From positions 744,001 through 808,000 of the forward strand of contig NZ_CP016804.1 in assembly GCF_001886955.1 (NCBI RefSeq): DNA of 64,000 nt. Direction: 5' to 3'. Made by a program: the position numbers and the translations under genes. The notes below the pieces were generated by a model. The model made no database searches and had not been told where the DNA came from. It worked only from the letters and a program-made list of their open reading frames with translations. Positions 18,517-27,252 of this stretch are shown here, piece after piece; the stretch's first letter is position 1, and each line of letters starts with the position of its first letter. Source of the DNA: Halodesulfurarchaeum formicicum. Lineage in GTDB: Archaea > Halobacteriota > Halobacteria > Halobacteriales > Halobacteriaceae.

Positions 18517-19173
18517 ATGAGTGTGATCGTGCAGGTTCGAATTCCGCCTGCGGACTTCGAACTCGGGCAGCTCCTCGATCTCGATGCGGCCGCGGCCGTC
18601 GAGCTCGAAACCCTCGTCCCGAGTGGCAACGTTACGGTGCCGCTCTTCTGGGTTTACGAACCGATGGAAAACGGCTTTCTGGATGCCGTCGGACGCTATC
18701 CGACCGTCAACAGCGTCACGGAGGTCGACGTATACGAGGACCGGACCCTGTTCAAACTCGACTGGGATGCGAGCCAGGATCACCTTTTTCGCTGCATAAT
18801 GGATCATGAGGGGCAAATTCTGGGTGCGACCGGAACCGCTGACGGGTGGGATTTCGAGATCCGGTTCTCCCAACGGGAGGCATTGGGGCAGTTTCAAACC
18901 TGTTGTGAGGACGCTCAAATCTCACTCGATGTCATCAGTGTCTACAATCCCACGAGTCCCGAGGCTGGTCCGTGGTACGGCCTGAGCAAGCCACAACGGG
19001 AAGCGCTCACGCTCGCGGTCCGACTGGGTTATTATGACATTCCTCGCGGTTGTACGACCGAAGAACTGGCGAACAAACTCGGAATCTCCGACCAGGCAGT
19101 GACCGAACGATTGCGTCGTGCCATCGGGACGTTCACACGGCATGCACTCCTTACCCCGGAGTCCGACTCCTAA
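18517..19173 (+). CDS. Bacterio-opsin-activator-type HTH regulator (divergent paralogue)
   Basis: A 218-residue protein with the same two-part layout as its divergent neighbour. The sensor-like part runs FELGQLLDLDAAAAVELETLVPSGNVTVPLFWVYEP. The C-terminal HTH-10 domain is LSKPQREALTLAVRLGYYDIPRGCTTEELANKLGISDQAVTERLRRAI. The open frame extends to 18361 but the first 52 residues look non-coding; MSVIVQVRIPP from 18517 aligns with the N-terminus of this family. It probably regulates genes together with, or against, its paralogue. Confidence 0.85.
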   Translation: MSVIVQVRIPPADFELGQLLDLDAAAAVELETLVPSGNVTVPLFWVYEPMENGFLDAVGRYPTVNSVTEVDVYEDRTLFKLDWDASQDHLFRCIMDHEGQILGATGTADGWDFEIRFSQREALGQFQTCCEDAQISLDVISVYNPTSPEAGPWYGLSKPQREALTLAVRLGYYDIPRGCTTEELANKLGISDQAVTERLRRAIGTFTRHALLTPESDS

Positions 19174-19240
19174 CACAATCGGCCACTGCCTTTGTGCATC
19201 ATGGGATAGAAGCACCCCGCTAGGGCTCCGTTATAGAAGT

Positions 19241-19648
19241 ATGACTGAGAATGTGGATCAGGGGGCCCGTGACCGACAGGGAAGCGACGGTTTTTCGAGC
19301 CCGGCTGCACGGGAGCGAACGGTTTCTCCCGACCGAATTCTATCGGCAGTCGGGAACGAACACCGACGGGCGATCCTCAACGCGCTGCACAGTACATCCA
19401 ATGAGACGCTGTCCTACGACACGCTCGTCGAGCGCGTTGCGGACCGGGTTCGAGACGAGGAGACGGCCCTCGAACCCGACGCACACCGACAACGTGTCCG
19501 GACCGCAATGCATCACACGCATCTCCCGAAACTGGAGGCCGTTCGGATCGTCGACTACGAGTCTGATACGGGCCAGGTTGCGTTCGTTGGCGGTGAACTG
19601 GAACAAGATCTCCTGGCACTAATCGAGGCATACGATACCGACGAGTGA
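19241..19648 (+). CDS. DUF7344-like winged-helix regulator
   Basis: A 135-residue protein with a helix-turn-helix core: VSPDRILSAVGNEHRRAILNALHSTSNETLSYDTLVERVADRVRD... then RVRTAMHHTHLPKLEAVRIVDYESDTGQVAFVGG. This resembles the ArsR-like DUF7344 domain common in haloarchaeal regulators. No ligand domain is seen. The ATG at 19241 is preferred over upstream frame extension because the sequence before it is not protein-like. It closes a run of regulators with no obvious target. Confidence 0.75.
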   Translation: MTENVDQGARDRQGSDGFSSPAARERTVSPDRILSAVGNEHRRAILNALHSTSNETLSYDTLVERVADRVRDEETALEPDAHRQRVRTAMHHTHLPKLEAVRIVDYESDTGQVAFVGGELEQDLLALIEAYDTDE

Positions 19649-19790
19649 CTGAAGGGCAGGATCGAGGGCAATTGGCCTCGATTTCGACCATATTCTCACC
19701 ATCAAGTCGGTTGGTTGTGACCGCCATCAGCAAGTTCCGCAAGCACCCAACCATCGCCTCGTCCCGCTGGCTCTGGCGGGTGAGTTACCA

Positions 19791-19812
19791 GTCCTGCAAG
19801 GAGGGGCAGGAC
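19791..19812. terminator. Hairpin between the DUF7344-like gene and the next small gene
   Basis: Perfect 7-base inverted repeat GTCCTGC / GCAGGAC with an 8-base loop in a 189-base gap (19649-19837) that holds no convincing gene. No T tract follows, so its role in termination is uncertain. Confidence 0.3.
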
Positions 19813-19837
19813 CCCCACATGGTTAATCCCCGGACAA

Positions 19838-20062
19838 CTACTCTGTCGCCCACGTGAATGAGCCGGTGTCGGACCGATCCACCAGCAGGGTTCGGGCCTC
19901 GTCGACCGCGTCGAGGGCGTCGATGACCGCTTGTGCGAGCTCCCCCTCGCGTTCGAGGTCGGACTCCTCCAGGACCGTTTCGAGCTCCCGATAGGACCGG
20001 TCGAGCCGCTCCGTTTGCATCGAGTTTGATGCTCCCCGACGCTCATCCATTCCCGTGGCCAT
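19838..20062 (-). CDS. Small acidic, mostly helical hypothetical protein
   Basis: Up to 74 residues, very acidic, with a heptad-like pattern in RLDRSYRELETVLEESDLEREGELAQAVIDALDAVDEARTLLVDR, predicting two amphipathic helices. No known family recognised. Starts at 20062, 20050 or at an internal MQTERLD are possible. Codon third positions are GC-rich as in neighbouring genes, which supports it being real. It lies downstream of the nucleoside importer on the same strand, 106 bases after the permease stop. Confidence 0.6.
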   Translation of the reverse strand: MATGMDERRGASNSMQTERLDRSYRELETVLEESDLEREGELAQAVIDALDAVDEARTLLVDRSDTGSFTWATE

Positions 20063-20168
20063 GCTTGCAGTGGGGGACCCCTTCGAGGTAGTAATGGGGC
20101 TCCTAAAGGCGTGTGAATCGGCGGGGCGGTTGTCTCACACGAGAAATTGTTCCACGGAGTCGCCGGCA

Positions 20169-21242
20169 CTACTCCTCGCCGGACTCGTAGTAGTCTCCGG
20201 CGGCTTCGGGGACCCGGGTGTTACCGACCAGCGCCAGCACGATGACGACCGTGAGATACGGAATCGTGCGAACCAGTGACTGTGGGATCGCGAAGACGTT
20301 GCCGACCTGCAGGGCGATCTGCACGGCTTCGAGGCCGGCAAAGAGCAGCGTCGACAGCATCGCCCCGATCGGGTTGTAGTTGCCGAACAGGTAGGCCACG
20401 ATGGCGATGAAACCCTTGCCGTTGACCATTGTCGCGCCGTTGCCGATGAACTGGCCCAGCGACAGGGAGAGTGCCGCCCCGCCGATGCCGCTGAGCACGC
20501 CCGAGAGCAGCACGGCGGCATAGCGAACCCGGCGAACGCTTACGCCGGCGGTATCGAGGGCCTTGGGGTTCTCCCCGCTCGCGATGACCCATCGGCCAAA
20601 GGACGTCCGATTGAGGGTGTACCAGGAGGCCGCGACCGCGACGAACATCAGGTAGACGACCGGGGAGGCGTCGAAGAGCGCCCCGAAGAAGGGAATCTCC
20701 GACAGGTAGGGAATCGTGATCGTCTCCAGGGATTTCACGCTCACCGTGTTCGGCCCGTTGTAGATCACCTGTGAGAGGAACGGCGCCAGTCCCAGCGCGA
20801 TGAGCCAGACGGCCAGTCCCGCGATAATCTGGTCGGCCCGGAATTCGATACAGACCACGCCGAAAAGGGCCGCGAGAAGCGTCGAGGAGAGCACGCCCGC
20901 GCCCATGCCGATCCAGACGCTTCCGGTGATCTCGGTGGCATACACCCCGAAGAAGGCGGCGATGATGAGCAGCCCCTCCAGGCCGATGTTGATGACCCCA
21001 CTTTTCTCAGCGAAGATCCCACCGAGCGCAGCAAACGCGATCGGGACGGAGAGCCGCAGCGCCGAGGAGAGCGTGTCCGCCGACGTGAGGATGTCGAATA
21101 GCTGTCCGAGGTTCGACTCGGGGTGGAACACCCCGATGATTCCGATCACCGCGAGCAGGAACAACGTCACGACTGCGACGCTCCCGCGGACGCCGAGCGA
21201 TCGAATCCGATCCATGAGCGTCAAGATGGTCAATTCAGTCAT
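20169..21242 (-). CDS. BMP-type (nucleoside) ABC transporter permease 2
   Basis: A 357-residue inner-membrane permease with about nine hydrophobic segments. The motif AALGGIFAEKSGVINIGLEGLLIIAAFFGV is characteristic of the YufQ/NupQ branch of the branched-chain/ribose-type permease family that imports nucleosides. It overlaps the preceding permease by four bases (ATGA). It should form the channel with the next gene, energised by the ATPase at 22489-24051. Confidence 0.9.
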   Translation of the reverse strand: MTELTILTLMDRIRSLGVRGSVAVVTLFLLAVIGIIGVFHPESNLGQLFDILTSADTLSSALRLSVPIAFAALGGIFAEKSGVINIGLEGLLIIAAFFGVYATEITGSVWIGMGAGVLSSTLLAALFGVVCIEFRADQIIAGLAVWLIALGLAPFLSQVIYNGPNTVSVKSLETITIPYLSEIPFFGALFDASPVVYLMFVAVAASWYTLNRTSFGRWVIASGENPKALDTAGVSVRRVRYAAVLLSGVLSGIGGAALSLSLGQFIGNGATMVNGKGFIAIVAYLFGNYNPIGAMLSTLLFAGLEAVQIALQVGNVFAIPQSLVRTIPYLTVVIVLALVGNTRVPEAAGDYYESGEE

Positions 21243-22492
21243 TCTTGCTCACCCCGTGGTTCGCGTCGATCGGCTGGCACCACGCGCTTGCCGATCATGC
21301 GGAAGAACTCCGGCATGGCGACGAAGAGGATGATCAACCCCCGCAGCACCCCGACGAGCTGGGGCGGCACGTCCGTCCCGACGTCGACGACCACCGATCC
21401 GCTCTTGAGCACGCCAAAGAGCAGGCCAGCAAAGCCAACCCCCAGTGGGTTGTTCCCGGCGAGAATCGAGACGGTGATGCCGTCGAACCCGTAGTCCGGG
21501 ACCCCTACCTGGAAGTTCCCGAGCATCATCAGGACGTAGACGGCCCCACCGATCCCGGCCAGCGCGCCCGAGAGGGTCATCCCCGTGAGGATCGTCCGCT
21601 CGGCGTTGACCCCGCCGTACTCCGCCGCGTCGGGCTGAATCCCGCTCGTGCGGATGTCATAGCCGATCGCGGTGTGATTGAGCAGATACCAGATCCCGAG
21701 GAGCATCGCGATCCCGAAGAACAGCGCCAGAATCGAGAAGTCGTCCCGTGGCTCGAAGATCACACTCGGGAAAAGGGCGTGGTCCGGAAGCGCGACGGTC
21801 TGGTTGGCGAAACTCTCGGGGTCCTTGAAGTGATTCGCGACGAGGTAAAGCGCCGTCGAGGTGGCGACGAAGTTCAACATGATCGTCGTGATGACCTCGT
21901 TGGCCTCGAAGTAGGCGAGCAACGCACCCGGAATCGCCGCGAAGGCCCCGCCCGCGAGTGCGCCGACCAGCAGCCCCACGATCAGAAGCAGGAGCGTGCC
22001 GAGCGCTCCGGTCACGTGTGGTGCGATCGGCAACAGTGCCAGTGCCGTCGCCAGCGCGCCAACCACGAGTTGTCCCTGGGCCCCGATGTTGAAGATGCCG
22101 GCCCGGAACGCGATAGCGACTGCGACCCCCGCGAAGATGAGGATCGTCGTCTCGGAGAGGGTGGTCGCCAGTTGCCCGTTCAGCGGGTCAAAGCCGGGGC
22201 GGATGATCGACGCGAACTCGCCCTGGAGCGGCTTGAACGCCGGATTGATCGGATCGCCGAACGCACCCAAGAAGAGTTTGTCGAAGACTGCAAGCGGATC
22301 ATAACAGAAACTCAGTCCGAACAGGCGCATCGCCGGGCTCGAACACTCCGCGAGCAGTCCGGCGAAGAGGATCAGCCCGGTACCCACGATCATCGACAGT
22401 GTGAGTGCCGCCAGGCTGATGAGCACCCGTTCGAAACCCGAGGTCCGGGACAGTCGAGCGAGAAGATCGTACACGCGATCACGGAGGGTCAT
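21239..22492 (-). CDS. BMP-type (nucleoside) ABC transporter permease 1
   Basis: A 417-residue permease of the YufP/NupP branch, longer at the N-terminus than its partner. The segment FAGVAVAIAFRAGIFNIGAQGQLVVGALATALALL is the family hallmark. A 60-residue soluble insertion follows the first membrane helix. Start overlaps the ATPase stop by four bases. No defect seen. Confidence 0.9.
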   Translation of the reverse strand: MTLRDRVYDLLARLSRTSGFERVLISLAALTLSMIVGTGLILFAGLLAECSSPAMRLFGLSFCYDPLAVFDKLFLGAFGDPINPAFKPLQGEFASIIRPGFDPLNGQLATTLSETTILIFAGVAVAIAFRAGIFNIGAQGQLVVGALATALALLPIAPHVTGALGTLLLLIVGLLVGALAGGAFAAIPGALLAYFEANEVITTIMLNFVATSTALYLVANHFKDPESFANQTVALPDHALFPSVIFEPRDDFSILALFFGIAMLLGIWYLLNHTAIGYDIRTSGIQPDAAEYGGVNAERTILTGMTLSGALAGIGGAVYVLMMLGNFQVGVPDYGFDGITVSILAGNNPLGVGFAGLLFGVLKSGSVVVDVGTDVPPQLVGVLRGLIILFVAMPEFFRMIGKRVVPADRREPRGEQE

Positions 22493-24051
22493 GCACTCCC
22501 CTCCACGTCCACCGATCGATCGGCGGCCTCGAAGTCAGTAGGTCGTTCGCCGGCCATGAGCAGGCCCAACTCCTCGTCAGAGACTGCAGCCGGATCGACC
22601 ACGGCGACGAGTTCGCCCTCGTACATCACCGCGAGTCGGTCCGAGAGCGCCTGTACCTCGTCTAGCTTCGAGGAGATGAGAAGCACGCCCGTTCCGTCCG
22701 ATCGCAAGTCGATGAGTCGGTCGTGAATGTATTCGGTCGAGCCCACGTCCACACCGCGTGTCGGATGGGTCGCGAGCATCAGCCGTGGATCGCGCTTGAA
22801 CTCCCGGCCCACGATGAACTTCTGCTGGTTCCCGCCGGAGAGTGACACTGCTGTTACGTCCGTCTGCCCTGGACGCACGTCGAACTCCTCGACGATGTCT
22901 TCGGCGTGGCTCCTCGCAGTGTTCCAGTTGAGGCGTGGCCCGGAGCCGAAGCGACTGGAGTGTTGGCTCCCCAGGATCCCGTTCTCGACGAGCTGAAAGT
23001 CCATCACGAGGCCCCGTTCCTGGCGGTCCTCGGGAATGTAGGCCATCCCGGCGTCGATCCGTTCGAGCCGGCTGTCACCGGTGATATCTTTGCCCGACAG
23101 GTGAACGCTCCCGGATTCCGCCGTCCGGAGCCCGCTGATCGCCTCGACCAGTTCGGCCTGGCCATTTCCATCCACGCCGGCAATACCGAGAATCTCGCCC
23201 TCGCGAACGGCGAGGGAGAGGTCCCGCACGGCAGGGACGCCCCGGTCGTTCTCGACGTCGAGGTTTGACACCTCCAGGACCGGAGCCCCTGGGTTCGCAG
23301 CCTGCTTTTCGACCTCCATGAGGACTTCCCGACCGACCATCATCTTGGCCAGGGATTCGCGGTCCGCATTGTCGGCCTCGACGGTCCCGACGTTCTGCCC
23401 GTCCCGCAGGACCGTGATCTCGTCGGCCGCCTCCATGGCCTCGCCGAGCTTGTGCGTGATGAAGATGATCGTCTTTCCCTGTTCGGTCAACTCCTCGAAA
23501 ACCGAAAAGAGCCCCTCGACCTCCTGTGGGGTCAGGACGGCCGTCGGTTCGTCCATGATCAGCACTTCCGCACCCCGGTAGAGGGCCTTGAGGATCTCCA
23601 CGCGCTGTCTGACCCCCACGCTGATCTCCTCGATCGTCGCGTCGGGATCGACGTCGAAGCCGTACCGTTCGCTCAACTCGCTGACCTCCTGTCGAGCCTG
23701 GTCCCGATCGACCAGAAGTCCGCCCCACTTCCGGGGTTCGTTGCCCAGCACGATATTCTCGGTCACTGTCATCGGGTCGACGAGCATGAAGTGCTGGTGA
23801 ATCATCCCGACGCCCGCGTCGATGGCCTCACGGGGCGAGTCGAAGTCCCGCTCTTCCCCGCCAACGGAGACGGTCCCGTCGGTGGGCTCGTAGAGACCGT
23901 AGAGGATGTTCATCAGCGTCGTCTTGCCGGCCCCGTTCTCGCCGAGGAGGGCATGTACCGACCCGCGTTCGACCGAGAGGTCGATGTCGTCGTTCGCGAG
24001 GACCCCGGGAAACCGCTTGGTGATCCCCGACAACCGGACGGCTGGCTCCAT
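22489..24051 (-). CDS. BMP-type (nucleoside) ABC transporter ATP-binding protein, two cassettes
   Basis: A 520-residue duplicated ATPase. Cassette 1 has Walker A GENGAGKTT (about 36-44), signature ISVGVRQRVEILKAL and Walker B VLIMDEPTAVLT. Cassette 2 has a degenerate Walker A region (GIAGVDGNGQAEL), signature LSGGNQQKFIVGRE and RLMLATHPTRGVD in place of a canonical Walker B. This asymmetry is normal in the family of sugar/nucleoside ATPases. It is followed by the two permeases through ATGA overlaps and preceded by the binding protein. Confidence 0.92.
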   Translation of the reverse strand: MEPAVRLSGITKRFPGVLANDDIDLSVERGSVHALLGENGAGKTTLMNILYGLYEPTDGTVSVGGEERDFDSPREAIDAGVGMIHQHFMLVDPMTVTENIVLGNEPRKWGGLLVDRDQARQEVSELSERYGFDVDPDATIEEISVGVRQRVEILKALYRGAEVLIMDEPTAVLTPQEVEGLFSVFEELTEQGKTIIFITHKLGEAMEAADEITVLRDGQNVGTVEADNADRESLAKMMVGREVLMEVEKQAANPGAPVLEVSNLDVENDRGVPAVRDLSLAVREGEILGIAGVDGNGQAELVEAISGLRTAESGSVHLSGKDITGDSRLERIDAGMAYIPEDRQERGLVMDFQLVENGILGSQHSSRFGSGPRLNWNTARSHAEDIVEEFDVRPGQTDVTAVSLSGGNQQKFIVGREFKRDPRLMLATHPTRGVDVGSTEYIHDRLIDLRSDGTGVLLISSKLDEVQALSDRLAVMYEGELVAVVDPAAVSDEELGLLMAGERPTDFEAADRSVDVEGSA

Positions 24052-24063
24052 TGTCTGCCTTGC

Positions 24064-25167
24064 TCAGACGTTCTCGGGGTCGGTCGGGACCTCGATGTCC
24101 CCGGCCATGATCTCGTCTCGGCTCGAACTGACCTGGTCTTTGATCTCCTGGGGGATCTCGGAGCCGATCTGGTCCCCGTAGACCGTTGCGACACCGTCGT
24201 CGTCCAGGCCCAGGGTGTTCGTGCCGGATTCGAAGGCGTCGTTGACGACCGACTCGACGGCGGTGTAGACGGCCGTGTCAACCCGCTTGACCATGCTCGC
24301 GAGGATCACGTCCGCGTAGCCGTCCTTCGTGATCGACTGGTCACGGTCGACGCCGATCGCAAAGCGGCCGTTGCTCTGGGCGGACTCAAACACGCCCGTC
24401 CCGGTGTTTCCGGCGGCGTGATAGACGATGTCCGCGCCGCCGCTGTACATGTCGTCCGCGATCTCGGTACCGGTCGAGGGGTCCGTGAAGGAGCCTGCGT
24501 AGCCGGACTTGACCTCGATCTCGCTGTCGATCGACTTGACACCGGCGGCGAAGCCGGCCTCGAACTTGCCGATGAGGCCGCCCTCGACACCGCCCACGAA
24601 GCCGACGACCTTCTCGTCGGGTTTCGTCTCGCCGCCCCCGGCGCTGAACTCACGGGTAGTCAGCAGGCCGGCCAGCTGACCGACCAGGTAGGATCCCTCG
24701 TGCTCCCGGAAGACATAGGAGGCGACGTTGTCTGCGTCGACGGTCTCGTCGACGATCATGAACTGCTGATCCGGGTAATTCGCGGCCGTGTCAGCCAGCG
24801 AATCGGCCTGGAGATAGCCGATCGAGGCGACCAGATCGTAGTTCGGGTCGGTCGACTGGGCGAACTGTTCCTGATGGGAGGAGAAGTCGGAGGTGTTCTC
24901 CGGCTGGGACTCGTTGTACTCCACGTTGAAGTCCTCGGCGGCATCCATGATGCCGGACTGAGCCTGGTCGTTGAACGAGCCGTCGCCCAGGCCACCAGTG
25001 GCATACACCATCCCGACGTTGGTGACGTCGTCACCGGAGCCATCGTCTCCGTCAGTCGTCGTCCCGTCAGTCTCGCCTCCGCCGGAACACCCGGCGAGCG
25101 CAGTCAGGGATGTTGCACCGATGCCACCGGCCACCTTGAGAAACGTCCGCCGATCGAAGGCACCCAT
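24064..25167 (-). CDS. BMP-family substrate-binding lipoprotein (nucleoside importer)
   Basis: A 367-residue extracellular binding protein. The N-terminus has a twin-arginine signal (DRRTFLKVAGGIGATSLTALAGC) ending in a lipobox, so the folded protein is exported by Tat and anchored at the Cys, as is usual in haloarchaea. The mature part starts with a Gly/Thr/Asp-rich linker, then NVGMVYATGGLGDGSFNDQAQSG, the Bmp/Med signature that binds nucleosides in characterised relatives. The frame is open to 25272; the ATG at 25167 gives the proper signal peptide and lies 28 bases after a TATA box. Confidence 0.92.
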   Translation of the reverse strand: MGAFDRRTFLKVAGGIGATSLTALAGCSGGGETDGTTTDGDDGSGDDVTNVGMVYATGGLGDGSFNDQAQSGIMDAAEDFNVEYNESQPENTSDFSSHQEQFAQSTDPNYDLVASIGYLQADSLADTAANYPDQQFMIVDETVDADNVASYVFREHEGSYLVGQLAGLLTTREFSAGGGETKPDEKVVGFVGGVEGGLIGKFEAGFAAGVKSIDSEIEVKSGYAGSFTDPSTGTEIADDMYSGGADIVYHAAGNTGTGVFESAQSNGRFAIGVDRDQSITKDGYADVILASMVKRVDTAVYTAVESVVNDAFESGTNTLGLDDDGVATVYGDQIGSEIPQEIKDQVSSSRDEIMAGDIEVPTDPENV

Positions 25168-25190
25168 ATCACATACCCGAAGCGGCGGCG

Positions 25191-25200
25191 AAAATAAAGG
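25191..25200 (-). promoter_or_regulatory. TATA box of the nucleoside importer operon
   Basis: CCTTTATTTT on the minus strand, centred about 28 bases before the ATG at 25167; the four importer genes downstream are tightly spaced and should share it. Confidence 0.55.
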
Positions 25201-25240
25201 CGTCGAATACTCGTTCAGATCCCTGTCTGTGGGGCCTGTG

Positions 25241-26632
25241 TCACTCGGACACGTTCGATATGGCCGTTTCAATCGTGGACCGGACTCCCGTCACGAGGTC
25301 ATCGACCTCGTCGCTCTCGGCGTACAGTCGAACGTAGGGCTCGGTTCCACTCGGCCTGACCAGCGTCCAGGACCCGTCCTCGAAGGCGAGTCGCACGCCG
25401 TATTCCGTCGAGACCGTCGCCGCCGGGAAGGCCTCCGGCAGCGTGGTTTCGAGTTGCTCCATCGCCGGTTCCTTCGCGCTCTCCGCACACGGCACGCTCA
25501 CCTTTCGGTAGGGGCGCTCTGTCACCGGCCCGCGAAGCGCTTCGAGGCCACCGGCTTCGGTGATCAGCACCGAGAGCACGCCGGCACTCGCGATGCCGTC
25601 GATCCACCGGCCAAGTCGGGGATGGATGTGCTTCCAGGGCTCGGCCGCGAACACGACCGTGCCCGACGCCTCGGCGATACCCTCGTGGAGCGCACCGAGT
25701 CGCACTCGCTCTATTGTCCCCCCGGCGGCTTCGACCCGCTGGTCGATGCGCCCTGAAGCGTTCGGCGTCGTGACGACGATTGGGTCCGCAACCTCGCTCG
25801 CCCGAACGTAGTACTCCGCTAGGATGGCGACGACCGTGTCCTCGTGGACGACTGTGCCGTCGCCGTCGACCAGGACCACCCGGTCGGCGTCGCCGTCGTG
25901 AGCGATGCCGAATTCCGTGCGGTTATCGGCAACGAAGTGCCGAAACTCGGCCAGCGTCTCCGGGGTGGGTTTGCTCGCCCGGCCGGGGAAGTGGCCGTCG
26001 ACGGTGCCGTTGATCGTGACGACGTTCGCACCGAGGGCTTCGAGGAGCTGTGGCGTTCCGAGCGCCCCCATGCCGTTGCCACAGTCAACGGCGATGGTCG
26101 TCCCCGCCAGCGGCGTTTCCGAATCCATCTCGGCTCCAGCGTCGACCGGATGGGATTCGGGGAGTCCCCGTCCACGGACGTACTCGGTGACTGTCTCCTG
26201 GTACGCGTCGAGCACGTCGATCCGCTCGGTCTCGCCCCATTGGTCCCAGGGGGCCTGCTCAGAGCCATCGGCCACCCGATCCGAGACCGCCTGCTCGGCC
26301 TGGCGATCGAACTCGGTGCCGTCCTCGAAAAGTTTGATCCCGTTGTCCGCTGGCGGGTTGTGAGAGGCGGTCACCTGCACTCCGTACCGGCCCTGCGAGG
26401 CGAACGCGAGGGTAGGTGTCGGCACGATGCCGACGGTGCGCACACTCGCCCCCGCGCTCTGTAAGCCCGCGCGGAGCGCTGCGACCAGCGTCTCGCCAGT
26501 CACACGGCCGTCGCGGCCCACCACGAACTCCCGGTCCGGCTTTCCGACGGCCTGTCCGACACGTAGTGCGAGCTCCGGGGTCACTTCGTCCGCAACCCGG
26601 CCCCGGATACCCGCCGTTCCGAAGAGGTCCAT
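25241..26632 (-). CDS. Phosphohexomutase-family enzyme (phosphoglucomutase/phosphomannomutase/GlmM, possibly phosphopentomutase)
   Basis: A 463-residue alpha-D-phosphohexomutase. The start LFGTAGIRG, the catalytic phosphoserine Ser90 in TASHNPPADNGIKLF, the magnesium loop DGDADR (246-251) and the C-terminal phosphate loop RPSGTEPYVRLYAE are all present. Members act on glucose, mannose, glucosamine or, in Thermococcus, on pentose phosphates. Being next to the nucleoside importer, and in the region that holds a nucleoside phosphorylase, it may convert ribose-1-phosphate to ribose-5-phosphate; that is inference. It has its own TATA box. Confidence 0.88.
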   Translation of the reverse strand: MDLFGTAGIRGRVADEVTPELALRVGQAVGKPDREFVVGRDGRVTGETLVAALRAGLQSAGASVRTVGIVPTPTLAFASQGRYGVQVTASHNPPADNGIKLFEDGTEFDRQAEQAVSDRVADGSEQAPWDQWGETERIDVLDAYQETVTEYVRGRGLPESHPVDAGAEMDSETPLAGTTIAVDCGNGMGALGTPQLLEALGANVVTINGTVDGHFPGRASKPTPETLAEFRHFVADNRTEFGIAHDGDADRVVLVDGDGTVVHEDTVVAILAEYYVRASEVADPIVVTTPNASGRIDQRVEAAGGTIERVRLGALHEGIAEASGTVVFAAEPWKHIHPRLGRWIDGIASAGVLSVLITEAGGLEALRGPVTERPYRKVSVPCAESAKEPAMEQLETTLPEAFPAATVSTEYGVRLAFEDGSWTLVRPSGTEPYVRLYAESDEVDDLVTGVRSTIETAISNVSE

Positions 26633-26654
26633 ATCCGCTCTTGCCGTCGCGGAC

Positions 26655-26664
26655 AGTATATAGT
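26655..26664 (-). promoter_or_regulatory. TATA box of the phosphohexomutase gene
   Basis: ACTATATACT on the minus strand, centred about 27 bases before the ATG at 26632. Confidence 0.6.
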
Positions 26665-26681
26665 GTCGAATCCGACGTGGG

Positions 26682-27155
26682 TTACAGTTCGACGCCCGCG
26701 GGAATCAGACTCTCCGATTCCCTGAGGGTTCCGTCGCTCGTGTACACGAGGAATGTGTCGGTTTCGTAGGTCCGCACGGGCGTGTCGCCCGCGCACAACT
26801 GGATGCGGTACTTGGGCGTGCCGTCGACGCTTTCGGCCCGCCGCTTGGCTGCCGCGAGGAACTCGAAGATGTCCCGGCCCTCGACGTTGAATTCACACAC
26901 GTAATCGCCAGTCAGTCGGTCGCTGACCGCGACCACGCCGTCCGGGTTCCGCTCGTCGATCTCACCCTGCAGCCGGACGCTCACGTCGATGTTCTCGGCC
27001 TGGAGAATCGACCCGTCGGCCCCTTCGAGAGCCGACTTGAGTTCCGCCTCTGGTCCGTCATACCGGAGTCGAAGCGTCGGGAGGGGCTGGGTCTCACCTC
27101 CCGTGTCGGTCTCGACATAGCGGGTCTCCAGCGTGAAGTCCTCCCGTTCCATCAA
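26682..27155 (-). CDS. Conserved haloarchaeal protein, DUF5793-like
   Basis: A 157-residue soluble acidic protein. It has alternating strand patterns (TLRLRYDGPEAELKSAL, DVSVRLQGEID, GVVAVSDRLTGDYVCEFN, KYRIQLCAGD) and ends SLIPAGVEL. The pattern resembles the uncharacterised DUF5793 group as I recall it; not certain. Two adjacent ATG codons can start it. It is divergent from the pilus ATPase operon. Function unknown. Confidence 0.72.
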   Translation of the reverse strand: MMEREDFTLETRYVETDTGGETQPLPTLRLRYDGPEAELKSALEGADGSILQAENIDVSVRLQGEIDERNPDGVVAVSDRLTGDYVCEFNVEGRDIFEFLAAAKRRAESVDGTPKYRIQLCAGDTPVRTYETDTFLVYTSDGTLRESESLIPAGVEL

Positions 27156-27212
27156 CTGATGGTTCGGGTTCCTCCGAAAAGAACGTGACGGCAGTCGAGG
27201 TGGGTGCGTGGG

Positions 27213-27221
27213 GATTTAAGC
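27213..27221 (+). promoter_or_regulatory. TATA-like element of the pilus-type operon
   Basis: GATTTAAGC is centred about 36 bases before the ATG at 27253, in the 97-base divergent gap. Confidence 0.4.
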
Positions 27222-27252
27222 AGACCCCCTTCGAGGGTGGTCGTACAGATCG

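Noticed and set aside
19645-19857. 70-residue plus-strand frame after the DUF7344-like gene
   Set aside because: Starts inside the previous gene's end, has no coherent pattern and crosses the hairpin.
21245-22726. A 493-residue plus-strand frame opposite the importer permease and ATPase
   Set aside because: Composition (Arg/Asp/Glu/His/Gln repeats) is what reversed permease codons give; no domain and no promoter.
23452-25197. A 581-residue plus-strand frame opposite the ATPase and binding protein
   Set aside because: Antisense to two clear genes, rich in Asp/Val/Gly with no motif.
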